Of a stretch of DNA of 9,263 bases, positions 1 through 5,932 are shown one piece after another. Below the pieces are notes generated by a model. It did no database searches. It saw only the letters and a program-made list of their open reading frames with translations, and was not told where the DNA came from. Source of the DNA: Bacteroidales bacterium (lineage in GTDB: Bacteria; Bacteroidota; Bacteroidia; Bacteroidales; WCHB1-69). Location of the stretch: positions 1 through 9,263 of the forward strand of contig JAFXPL010000025.1 in the NCBI GenBank assembly GCA_017527945.1, in the 5' to 3' direction. The translations under genes were made by a program, and so were the position numbers. Each line of letters opens with the position of its first letter. Position 1 is the first letter of the stretch.

Positions 1-485
1 CGCAGATGACCCGCGAAATCTTCCCGAAGGCCACCCTGAAGTACATGCCGCCCACCAAGTTCATGACCGGCAACATCTTCCGCGGCCACATTCAAGACGC
101 CCTCTTCAACATCATCGGCATCTGGACCCACCAGGGCATCCAGCTGCTCGGCATGCCCACCGAAGCCATCCACACTCCCTTCATGAGCGACCGCTACCTC
201 TCCATCGAGAACGCCCGCTACATCTTCAACGACATGCGCAGCATCGGCGACGAGATGGAGTTCCGCGAGGGCGGCATCTGCCGCGAACGCGCCAAGACCG
301 TCCTCAACAACGCCATCGACCTGCTGCAGCAAATCGTCCAGGAAGGCCTCTTCTCCGCCCTTGAGAAAGGTATTTTCGGCGACGTGAAGCGCCCGAAGGA
401 CGGCGGCAAGGGCCTCGCCGGCGTGGTCACCAAAGGCGACAACTACTTCAACCCGTTCATCAAAATGATGAAGGAACGCTGGTAA
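1..485 (+). CDS. kamD: Lysine 5,6-aminomutase alpha subunit, C-terminal part (5' end outside window)
   Basis: This is the last ~160 codons of the large subunit of the adenosylcobalamin- and PLP-dependent lysine 5,6-aminomutase, open from the left edge in the frame whose first whole codon is at base 3 and ending at TAA 483-485. The enzyme moves the terminal amino group of D-lysine or L-beta-lysine from C6 to C5 in the cytoplasmic lysine fermentation pathway to acetate and butyrate. I recognise it from runs typical of the clostridial subunit: MTREIFPKA, LKYMPPTKFMTGNIF, HIQDALFN, HTPFMSDR, LSIENARYIFN and, near the end, GIFGDVKRPKDGGKGL. The alpha subunit forms the TIM-barrel that houses the substrate; its partner kamE lies downstream, separated by one extra gene and repeat-rich spacers. 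The ATG at base 6 is internal, because the family is about 500 residues long. Identity is very secure; upstream pathway genes and the promoter are not visible. Confidence 0.95.
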   Translation, partial: QMTREIFPKATLKYMPPTKFMTGNIFRGHIQDALFNIIGIWTHQGIQLLGMPTEAIHTPFMSDRYLSIENARYIFNDMRSIGDEMEFREGGICRERAKTVLNNAIDLLQQIVQEGLFSALEKGIFGDVKRPKDGGKGLAGVVTKGDNYFNPFIKMMKERW

Positions 486-556
486 TCCGATTTAGAGCTT
501 AGTATTTAGGACTGTGCAAGAATCATCCCTTGCTATACGAAATTCGTTCTTTGAAC
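486..556 (+). other. Spacer after kamD with small inverted repeats
   Basis: The first part of the 206-base gap between kamD and the next gene has no credible ORF. It contains a short hairpin GCAAG/CTTGC (516-520 with 529-533) and an 11-base palindrome ACGAA-A-TTCGT (537-547). The bases just after the kamD stop show a weak repetition of TTTAG/CTTAG words (490-509). None of the small hairpins is followed by a T-tract, so I do not call a terminator; transcription probably continues into the next gene. I see no TAnnTTTG promoter element here. Confidence 0.5.
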
Positions 557-667
557 AGCCTCGGAGAGGCTAAACGCACAAAGTGCAATTAGCCCCACAC
601 AAGCGGAGCGCAGTGTGGGGCCTCAGCAAAGCGCAGTGAGGGGCCATAGCACAGTGCCGTGTGGGAC
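557..667 (+). repeat. Chain of overlapping inverted repeats with a 23-base period
   Basis: Five adjoining hairpins fill this stretch. They are AGCCTC/GAGGCT (557-571); GGCTAA+GCAC/GTGC+TTAGCC (568-594); GCCCCACAC/GTGTGGGGC, a perfect 9-bp stem with a 12-base loop (592-621); CCTCA/TGAGG (621-641); and an imperfect CCATA/GTGTGG stem (644-664). Neighbouring stems share bases, so some are mutually exclusive. Overlaid is an imperfect direct repeat of period 23: GGAGCGCAGTGTGGGGCC (605-622), AAAGCGCAGTGAGGGGCC (628-645) and a degraded third copy (651-667). It resembles a REP-like palindromic element. It would lie in the kamD-to-kamE transcript and end just before the next start codon. Whether it acts in mRNA processing, translation or nothing is unknown. 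Confidence 0.7.
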
Positions 668-691
668 ATGCACGCAAAAATAAACGTAAAT

Positions 692-1243
692 ATGGATAAA
701 AACTACGATACAGACAACCTCCCGGTCGGAACCCGGGTCAATCACGAGAAGTACGGCGAAGGCATCATCAGCCAGAACAACGCACTGACTTACAAGATCA
801 TCTTCGTGCGCGGCGGCGAACTGGAGTTCTCCAAGGCGGCCGTGGCACTGGAGGTGGTGGAAGTCAACGAGGTTGAGGACGACACCCCGAGACTCAACAT
901 CCGCGAGTTCAAACAGGTGCTCACCCAAATCCTCACCCAGTACAACGGCATCGAATACAAGGCCGAGCTGGGCAAGAAATGGCAGGGCGGCACCATGATT
1001 TTGCAGCCCGCCAACAAAGACCTCGCCCCCAAGGAGATCCCCGTGGAGACCTTCTTCCACAAAATCGTCATGATGCGCGACCGCCTGCGCGTGCTCGAAC
1101 AGAACATCAACAGCAGCGGCTCGCTCACCGACGAGGAAAAAGTCAACCTCCAGCAGTACATCTCCCGCATCTACGGCAGCATGACCTCCTTCAACGTGCT
1201 CTTCGACGACAAAGAAGACTACTTCGTGGGAATGAAAAGCTAA
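692..1243 (+). CDS. Uncharacterised protein encoded between kamD and kamE; N-terminal Tudor/SH3-like segment
   Basis: A 183-residue soluble protein with no signal peptide or membrane segment. Residues 11-50 (PVGTRVNHEKYGEGII, then a hydrophobic strand and a charged GGELEF turn) have the G-x-x-V-x-H-x-x-(Y/F)-G-x-G-x-(I/V) pattern of small beta-barrel Tudor/SH3-like modules, as at the C-terminus of UvrD/PcrA helicases. An acidic linker (about 57-66) leads to a probably alpha-helical C-terminal part (68-172) with FFHKIVMMRDRLRVLEQ and a conserved-looking end IYGSMTSFNVLF. I chose the ATG at 692 because its leader is A-rich, as usual in Bacteroidota, while GTG 659 lies inside the palindromic repeat; ATG 668 is a possible alternative. 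Its position between the two aminomutase subunit genes suggests co-expression. A link to the enzyme (assembly, cofactor reactivation) is only inference; such a domain could equally bind nucleic acid. Confidence 0.85.
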   Translation: MDKNYDTDNLPVGTRVNHEKYGEGIISQNNALTYKIIFVRGGELEFSKAAVALEVVEVNEVEDDTPRLNIREFKQVLTQILTQYNGIEYKAELGKKWQGGTMILQPANKDLAPKEIPVETFFHKIVMMRDRLRVLEQNINSSGSLTDEEKVNLQQYISRIYGSMTSFNVLFDDKEDYFVGMKS

Positions 1244-1311
1244 CCCAATAACCCATAACCCAATAACCCAATAACCCTTAACCCAATAACCCTTAACCCA
1301 ATAACCCTTAA
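1244..1311 (+). repeat. C-rich tandem repeat CCCAATAA/CCCTTAA/CCCATAA between orf183 and kamE
   Basis: Nine units run without interruption: CCCAATAA, CCCATAA, CCCAATAA, CCCAATAA, then three copies of CCCAATAA+CCCTTAA with the first octamer of each pair beginning at 1275, 1290 and so on. The first unit begins at the base after the TAA stop of the upstream gene, and only 11 bases separate the last unit from the kamE ATG. Every unit carries TAA, so stops occur in more than one frame. On the minus strand the array reads as nine GGG runs with loops of four or five bases, a classic G-quadruplex spacing on the template strand of this operon. Copy number is likely variable between strains, which is inference from its perfect periodicity. 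Confidence 0.9.
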
Positions 1312-1322
1312 ACTTTAGAAAA

Positions 1323-2111
1323 ATGAGCGGCGGATTATATTCAATGGATCAAAAGGACTTTGATCAGACCTTAGACCTAACCAAAGTGAAGCCTTACGGC
1401 GACACCATGAACGACGGCAAGACGCAATTGAGCTTCACCTTGCCGGTGCCCTGCGGCGACGAAGCCGTAGAGGCAGCCAAACAACTGATGAAAAAAATGG
1501 GCTTCGACAACCCGCAAGTCGTCTATTTCAAAGAGCTCACGGAGGGATTCACCTTCGTGAACTGCTACGGCGCCTGCACACACACAGTCGATTACACCAC
1601 CATCCACGTCCCGAAGGTGGAATCCACGGTGTGGTCGATGCAGGAGACGGACGACTTCATCCGCGAGCACATCGGCCGGAAAATCGTGGTGGTGGGCGCC
1701 AGCACGGGCACGGACGCGCACACGGTGGGCATCGACGCCATCATGAACATGAAAGGCTACGCCGGCCACTACGGCATCGAGCGCTACGACATGTTCGAGG
1801 CTCTCAACATGGGCAGCCAAATCCCGAACGAGGAATTCATCGCCAAGGCCGTGGAAATGCACGCCGACGCACTGTTGGTCTCCCAAACAGTGACCCAAAA
1901 AGACGTGCACATCCAGAACCTCACCGAACTGATCGAGATGCTCGAAGCAGAAGGCCTGCGCGACAAGCTGATCGTGGTGTGCGGCGGCCCGCGCATCACG
2001 CACGAGCTGGCCAAAGAGCTGGGCTATGACGCCGGCTTCGGCGCCAACACCTACGCCGACGACGTGGCCTCCTACATCGCCCAAGAACTCGACCGCAGGA
2101 TGAATAAATAA
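1323..2111 (+). CDS. kamE: Lysine 5,6-aminomutase beta subunit (cobalamin- and PLP-binding)
   Basis: This 262-residue protein is the small subunit of lysine 5,6-aminomutase. Residues 120-262 form the Rossmann-like B12-binding domain with the DxHxxG signature DAHTVG (131-136): His133 is the expected lower ligand of cobalt, and GASTGT precedes it. Lys144 in MNMKGYAG matches the lysine that holds PLP as an internal aldimine in the clostridial enzyme (H133 and K144 there). Downstream LLVSQTVTQKDVH (184-196) and CGGPRI (220-225) complete the nucleotide-tail pocket. Residues 1-115 form the dimerisation/lid part, including LDLTKVKPYGDTMNDGK. Start 1323 makes both catalytic residues fall on the known numbers, so I prefer it to the ATG at 1344. 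It needs KamD for activity. Both key residues are intact, so the enzyme should be functional. Leader TTTAGAAAA has no Shine-Dalgarno site. Confidence 0.97.
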   Translation: MSGGLYSMDQKDFDQTLDLTKVKPYGDTMNDGKTQLSFTLPVPCGDEAVEAAKQLMKKMGFDNPQVVYFKELTEGFTFVNCYGACTHTVDYTTIHVPKVESTVWSMQETDDFIREHIGRKIVVVGASTGTDAHTVGIDAIMNMKGYAGHYGIERYDMFEALNMGSQIPNEEFIAKAVEMHADALLVSQTVTQKDVHIQNLTELIEMLEAEGLRDKLIVVCGGPRITHELAKELGYDAGFGANTYADDVASYIAQELDRRMNK

Positions 2112-2132
2112 CCACCCTGAACGGGTCAAACT

Positions 2133-2172
2133 AAAAAATCCCCGCAGGACACTGAGTTCTGCAGGGATTTTT
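2133..2172. terminator. Bidirectional terminator between kamE and the convergent peptidase gene
   Basis: An inverted repeat AAAAATCCC-C-GCAGGA / TTCTGC-A-GGGATTTTT with a seven-base loop and one internal mismatch begins 22 bases after the kamE stop. It has a T-tract on the plus strand and, because of the matching A-tract, also on the minus strand. It can therefore stop the kam operon from the left and the peptidase gene (stop at 2219) from the right. Confidence 0.9.
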
Positions 2173-2218
2173 CGTTGATGACGGTTCAAATGCCAGGCGA
2201 TGCCGGAAACCGCAATCG

Positions 2219-4324
2219 TTATTTCAGATTCGTATCGAACCAGTCGATGAAGTTGCGGTGCCAAAGCAGGCTGTTCTGCGGTTTCAGCACCCAGTGGGTC
2301 TCATCCGGGAAATAGAGGTAACGGCTCGGAATATGGCGCATCTGCGCGGCATTGTAGGCCGCCATACCTTCGGAAGCCACGATACGGAAGTCGAACTCGC
2401 TGTGGATCACGCAAATCGGGGTGTTCCATTTATCCACAAACAGGTGCGGGGAGTTGGCGTAGCTCTTCTTGACCTGCGGGTTGTTCCAATCCCAGTAAGG
2501 ACCGCCGATGTCCCAGTTGTCGAACCACATCTCTTCCGTCTCTAAATATTGCTGTTCGAAGTTGAACATGCCATTGTGCGCCAGGAAGGCCTTGAAACGA
2601 CGACCGTCGTTGTAGCCCTTCACATCGTGGTTATGACCGGCGAGCCAATAGACGCTATAACCGCCGAAACTGGCACCACAAGCTCCAAGACGCTCTTTAT
2701 CAATCTGTTTCACACTGTCGGCGAAGAAATCAGCCGCCCGCATGTAGTCCTGCATACACAAGCCGCCATAGTCGCCGCTGATCGCCTCGGTCCAGGCCTG
2801 GCCGAACCCCACGGTGCCCCTGCGGTTGGGCGCGATGATGAAGTATTCCGCACCGCTCATCACCATGAAATTCCAGCGCGTGCTCCAGAACTGGCCCACC
2901 TCCGACTGCGGACCGCCCTCACAGTAGAGCAAAGCGGGATAGGTCTTCGTGCTGTCGTAGTTGTACGGATAAATCAGCCAAGTCAGCATATCCTTGCCGT
3001 CCACCGTCTTGATCCAATGCTCCTCGACCTTGCCCATGCGAACCTGCGAGAGAATGTCGTCGTTGATGGCGGAAATCTTCTTGCCTTCACCCTTGTTGTC
3101 GGACAGGTTATAGACGTAAATCTCAGACGGATACTGCATCGAGACCTGATCAGCGTAGAGTTTCCCATTCTTCAGCTCGAAGCTGTGCACATCGTGATAG
3201 CCGTAGGAAATTTGACGGAACTCCTTGGTCTCGCGGTTGCAGGCGAAAATCTGGTCGGTGCCGCGGTAATAGACCACACCGAGAATCTCCTTGTCGTCGT
3301 CTGTCCAGCTTATTCCGGTGAAATAGTAGTCGAAATTCTCCGACATGTTGGTGCGCTCGCCGGTTTCAAGATCCAACACCATCAGCCGGATCAGGTCGCT
3401 CTCGTAGCCGTCGCGTTCCATGCTCTCCCAAGCGATATATTTGCCGTCGTGACTGAACACAGGATTCTGGTCGTAACCCATGATGCCCTCACTGAGGTTT
3501 CGGGTGGTCTTCTTCTCGATGTCGTACAGGAAAATGTCGCTGTTGGTGGAGTGCGCATAGTCGTAGCCGGTCTTCTTGCGGCAAGTGTAGGCAATCTTTT
3601 TGCTGTCGGGGCTGTAGTTGTACTGCTCCACCCCACCCCACGGGCGCATCGGGCACTCGAAAGTGCTGTCGATGAGGCACACGGCATGTTCCACATCGAT
3701 TTTTTCCCCGAACTCGGCGAGGAAAATCTGCGGGTATTCGTCAACCCACTGGTCCCAATGGCGGTACATGAGGTCCTCGTTGATGCGGCCGGTGGTCTTG
3801 TCGAGGCCGGCGTACAACTTGTCGAGGTGCCCAGGGCGCACAACGGGCTTGGTGGTGATGAAGACGACAGACTTGCCGTCGGGGGCGAGCTTGAACCCCT
3901 CGAAACCGCGCTCGTGGGTGGCCAGAATCTTCTCCTTGCCGTTCTTCACGGTCATGGAGACGATGTCGTTGTCGCGGCAGAAGAGCAGCGTCTCGTCATC
4001 GTCCCACACAAGGTTGAACTCGGAGGCGGCCGTGGTGGTCAGCCGGGCGACGTTCTTGCCCTCCGTGGTCATCAGGTAGATCTCGGCGTTGCCCTTGTTT
4101 TGCCCCATGTCGTAATAAGTGACGGTGTAGGCAATCTGCGAGCCGTCGGGCGACACGGCCTTCTCGCCCATTTTGCCCAACGCCCACATCACCTCGGGGG
4201 TGAAACGGCCGTCCTGAACCTGGATTTCGGGTTTCCCGATAACCTTGTCATCGGTCTTCGCCTGCTTGTTCGTGCAGGCATAAAACATTGCCAACAAAGC
4301 AATTGCGATAAAAACTTTCTTCAT
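2219..4324 (-). CDS. dpp5: Dipeptidyl-peptidase 5-like S9 serine peptidase, lipoprotein
   Basis: A 701-residue prolyl-oligopeptidase-family (S9) exopeptidase. The N-terminus MKKVFIAIALLAMFYAC is a lipoprotein signal with Cys17 as the lipidated residue, so the protein sits in the envelope. Residues about 40-430 form a beta-propeller with repeated xSPDGxxIAY-type blades (SPDGSQIAY 58-66, APDGKSVVF, SPDSKKIAY, SHDGKYIAW). Residues about 450-701 are the alpha/beta-hydrolase domain. The catalytic triad is Ser552 in GASFGGY, Asp645 in EFDFRI and His677 in DETHW. Segments such as YLETEEMWFDNWDIGG, YANSPHLFVDKWNTPI and the C-terminus closely resemble Porphyromonas gingivalis DPP5, which removes N-terminal dipeptides with Ala or hydrophobic residues at P1. 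Residues after Cys17 (TNKQ) lack an obvious acidic surface-export signal, which suggests a periplasm-facing lipoprotein. It is transcribed alone from the divergent spacer. Family and triad are certain; the exact DPP5 specificity is inferred by resemblance. Confidence 0.92.
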   Translation of the reverse strand: MKKVFIAIALLAMFYACTNKQAKTDDKVIGKPEIQVQDGRFTPEVMWALGKMGEKAVSPDGSQIAYTVTYYDMGQNKGNAEIYLMTTEGKNVARLTTTAASEFNLVWDDDETLLFCRDNDIVSMTVKNGKEKILATHERGFEGFKLAPDGKSVVFITTKPVVRPGHLDKLYAGLDKTTGRINEDLMYRHWDQWVDEYPQIFLAEFGEKIDVEHAVCLIDSTFECPMRPWGGVEQYNYSPDSKKIAYTCRKKTGYDYAHSTNSDIFLYDIEKKTTRNLSEGIMGYDQNPVFSHDGKYIAWESMERDGYESDLIRLMVLDLETGERTNMSENFDYYFTGISWTDDDKEILGVVYYRGTDQIFACNRETKEFRQISYGYHDVHSFELKNGKLYADQVSMQYPSEIYVYNLSDNKGEGKKISAINDDILSQVRMGKVEEHWIKTVDGKDMLTWLIYPYNYDSTKTYPALLYCEGGPQSEVGQFWSTRWNFMVMSGAEYFIIAPNRRGTVGFGQAWTEAISGDYGGLCMQDYMRAADFFADSVKQIDKERLGACGASFGGYSVYWLAGHNHDVKGYNDGRRFKAFLAHNGMFNFEQQYLETEEMWFDNWDIGGPYWDWNNPQVKKSYANSPHLFVDKWNTPICVIHSEFDFRIVASEGMAAYNAAQMRHIPSRYLYFPDETHWVLKPQNSLLWHRNFIDWFDTNLK

Positions 4325-4360
4325 ATAATAAGGTATTTGTTACTATTTCAAACGAATTGG

Positions 4361-4368
4361 CAAAAGTA
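4361..4368 (-). promoter_or_regulatory. -7 promoter element for the peptidase gene
   Basis: Read on the minus strand this is TACTTTTG, a full match to the Bacteroidota -7 consensus TAnnTTTG, 36 bases before the start codon at 4324. That gives a short AT-rich leader of about 30 bases. A convincing -33 TTTG box at normal spacing is not visible. Confidence 0.6.
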
Positions 4369-4443
4369 ATAAAAACATGGGATTCCCATTGCTTTTTTCA
4401 AAAGAAAGGACCATTTAACTTGAATTTGTGAATGGAAAAAATG

Positions 4444-4451
4444 TATTTTTG
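4444..4451 (+). promoter_or_regulatory. -7 promoter element for the 4478 gene
   Basis: TATTTTTG followed by C is a full match to TAnnTTTG and lies 26 bases before the ATG at 4478. A TTTG at 4425-4428 could be the -33 box, although its 15-base gap is shorter than usual. With the minus-strand element at 4361 it makes this 153-base spacer a divergent promoter region. Confidence 0.65.
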
Positions 4452-4477
4452 CACGTCAATTTTTCAGACGCTAAACG

Positions 4478-5143
4478 ATGGAAAATCAGTCAAACCAGAC
4501 TACGAAAAAAGGACTCATCCTGCTGATCGGTGTGGTCATCGGGCTGCTGACGGGCATCTTGGCCACCGCTATCGTGCTGAGCAAGACAGGGGCCAAATCG
4601 CCGACAGAGGTGCGGGTCATCGCACCGGAAATACCGACCGGCAAGGACACGGTTGTGAAGTACGTCATCCATCAGTACCCAAACGGCCCGAGTCTCCGCG
4701 CCGACGCCAACGCCCAAGCAGACTCCCTGCTGACGGACTCCCTGTATGTGGAGGGCAACGCCATGGACTACATGCTGGATGAAGATGTGGAACCCGAACC
4801 GGTAGATTTCCCCGAAGCCAGCGTCACCTCCGAAAAGATGATTTCCCGGCAGGAAGCCCCCGTGCTCTATTTCGATGCCAGCAAAAATGCGACCGAAGCA
4901 CCCGAACACGCCACTAAAATGGTGGAAGTGCAGTTCTGGAGCACCCCCATCCGAAACAAAGTGGTCTATAAATTCGAAAACAACCTGCTGAAAATCAAAG
5001 GCATAGAATTAAGCGAACCAAAACTCATCCATTACAAAAACCACTATTACCTGCAAAGCGAAAAGCACATCTACCAAATCCAACCCACCTCCGAATACAC
5101 CCGCCTGACCGAAATCCACGACCTCTCCTTCGACAAGCATTGA
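4478..5143 (+). CDS. Membrane-anchored protein of unknown function
   Basis: A 221-residue protein that I do not recognise. A short polar N-terminus with KK (10-11) is followed by one hydrophobic helix (about 12-35, LILLIGVVIGLLTGILATAIVL). By the positive-inside rule the N-terminus is cytoplasmic and the rest periplasmic. The middle (about 70-115) is acidic and probably disordered, with DEDVEPEPVDFPE. The C-terminal part (about 147-215) looks folded: it alternates hydrophobic and charged strands (VEVQFWSTPIRNKVVYKF, LLKIKGIEL, HYYLQSEKHIYQI), suggesting a small beta-rich module. No catalytic motif is visible. It has its own promoter and may be co-transcribed with the flavodoxin gene 78 bases downstream, because no promoter element is seen between them. 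The start is supported by the 26-base spacing from the -7 element. Confidence 0.85.
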   Translation: MENQSNQTTKKGLILLIGVVIGLLTGILATAIVLSKTGAKSPTEVRVIAPEIPTGKDTVVKYVIHQYPNGPSLRADANAQADSLLTDSLYVEGNAMDYMLDEDVEPEPVDFPEASVTSEKMISRQEAPVLYFDASKNATEAPEHATKMVEVQFWSTPIRNKVVYKFENNLLKIKGIELSEPKLIHYKNHYYLQSEKHIYQIQPTSEYTRLTEIHDLSFDKH

Positions 5144-5149
5144 ACGATA

Positions 5150-5184
5150 GTTCAAGGTTCAAAGTTCAAGGTTCAAGGTTCAAA
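5150..5184 (+). repeat. Heptamer tandem repeat GTTCAAR, five copies
   Basis: Units are GTTCAAG, GTTCAAA, GTTCAAG, GTTCAAG, GTTCAAA, starting six bases after the TGA stop of the upstream gene. The remainder of the spacer to 5221 is A-rich with recurring TAAAC/TAAAT words. No hairpin terminator or TAnnTTTG element is present, which favours read-through from 4478 into the flavodoxin gene. Confidence 0.85.
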
Positions 5185-5221
5185 GCAAACAATAAACATA
5201 AATAGTAAACCGTAAACTAAA

Positions 5222-5809
5222 ATGAAAAAGTTATTCACATCAGCGGCGCTCGTCTGCATCATATTATGCGGATGCTCCCAGAACAAAAACCAACAAGCAA
5301 TGAAAGAAGACCAAAACAGCGCGGCTGTGGAGACGCAGCAGCAAAACGGCAAGGCGCTGGTCACTTACTTCTCCGCTTCGGGCGTGACGAAAGGCGTGGC
5401 TGAACGTCTGGCCAAGATCGCGAACGCCGACTTAGTGGAAATCGTCCCTGAAAAGCGTTACACCTCCGCCGACCTCGACTGGCGCGACAAAAACTCCCGC
5501 AGCTCGGTGGAGATGAAGGACCTCAACTCCCGCCCGGCCATCGCCAACCACATCGACAACATCGCCGACTATCAGACCGTCTATATCGGCTTCCCGATCT
5601 GGTGGTACACCGCCCCCACCATCATCAACACCTTCATCGAAGCCCATGACTTGAGCGGCAAGAACGTGGTGCTCTTCGCCACCTCCGGCGGCTCCACCAT
5701 CGACAAAGCGGCCAAAGACCTGCAGGAGAAGTACCCGGAAATCCACTTCGTGGGTTCCGCCCTGCTCAACTCCCCCAGCGACGAAGACCTGAAAGCCATC
5801 GTCAAATAA
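5222..5809 (+). CDS. Lipoprotein flavodoxin
   Basis: A 195-residue protein. Residues 1-18 are a lipoprotein signal with lipobox LCGC (Cys18), followed by a polar Q/N-rich tether to about residue 43. The flavodoxin fold starts at KALVTYFSASGVT (44-56): S51-A-S-G-V-T56 is the FMN phosphate-binding loop, in a variant form with SASG in place of the usual TGNT. GFPIWWYTAPTIINTFIE (123-140) is the loop that packs against the flavin ring, and FATSGGS (152-158) the third flavin-binding segment. This is the flavodoxin_4-like group common in Bacteroidota. The C-terminus (DLKAIVK) stops about ten residues earlier than I expect for the group, possibly losing the end of the last helix. Being lipid-anchored it should act in the envelope, where its electron donor and acceptor are unknown. 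Leader is A-rich; the ATG at 5222 is the only start that includes the signal. Confidence 0.9.
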   Translation: MKKLFTSAALVCIILCGCSQNKNQQAMKEDQNSAAVETQQQNGKALVTYFSASGVTKGVAERLAKIANADLVEIVPEKRYTSADLDWRDKNSRSSVEMKDLNSRPAIANHIDNIADYQTVYIGFPIWWYTAPTIINTFIEAHDLSGKNVVLFATSGGSTIDKAAKDLQEKYPEIHFVGSALLNSPSDEDLKAIVK

Positions 5810-5824
5810 CAGTCTCCAGACCAC

Positions 5825-5866
5825 ACGAAAAAGGCCGTCCATCACCCGATGAACGGCCTTTTTCGT
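5825..5866. terminator. Bidirectional terminator between flavodoxin and vWA genes
   Basis: A very strong hairpin: ACGAAAAAGGCCGT-C-CATC, loop ACCC, GATG-A-ACGGCCTTTTTCGT. The stem is 18 paired bases with one C-A mismatch, and it has A- and T-tracts on both sides of the GC core. It starts 15 bases after the flavodoxin stop and can end transcription from both convergent units. Confidence 0.93.
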
Positions 5867-5932
5867 AATCCTCCTACTCCTCCTAATCCTCCTAATCCTA
5901 ATCTTCCTAATCCTCCTAAACTCCCTAAACTC
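5867..5932 (-). repeat. Nine-base tandem repeat AATCCTCCT running into the vWA gene stop
   Basis: On the plus strand the units are AATCCTCCT, ACTCCTCCT, AATCCTCCT, AATCCT, AATCTTCCT, AATCCTCCT, AAACTCCCT and AAACTC. The last one overlaps the TGA stop (5933-5931) of the minus-strand vWA gene. Read as vWA mRNA it is a purine-rich run of AGGAGGATT units placed directly after the stop codon and before the terminator. Confidence 0.85.

Noticed and set aside
659..691. GTG at 659 as start of the gene between kamD and kamE
   Set aside because: The codon lies inside the palindromic repeat and adds residues (MWDMHAK...) unlike a protein N-terminus. The ATG at 692 has an A-rich leader typical of the phylum.
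486..691. Cobalamin riboswitch before the kam genes
   Set aside because: The spacer has stacked simple hairpins but no B12-box-like conserved word or multi-branched fold that I can recognise. A riboswitch would be expected upstream of the operon, outside the window.
1244..1311. CRISPR array
   Set aside because: Units of seven or eight bases are contiguous, with no spacers and no cas genes nearby.
1377..2264. Minus-strand open frame of 295 codons opposite kamE
   Set aside because: It overlaps kamE entirely and crosses the terminator. The translation is low-complexity and H/V/D-rich with no recognisable domain.
2549..4369. Long plus-strand open frame of 606 codons opposite the peptidase gene
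   Set aside because: It is antisense to a complete S9 peptidase with signal, propeller and triad. Its translation is rich in V, A, L, H and R without motifs, as expected from a shadow frame of a GC-rich gene.
4432..4782. 116-codon plus-strand frame starting at 4432
   Set aside because: It overlaps the 4478 gene in another frame, its start precedes the -7 element, and the translation is a compositional shadow (R/G/H-rich).
5867..5932. AGGAGG words as ribosome binding sites on the minus strand
   Set aside because: They follow the vWA stop, and no start codon with a coding frame lies downstream before the terminator.
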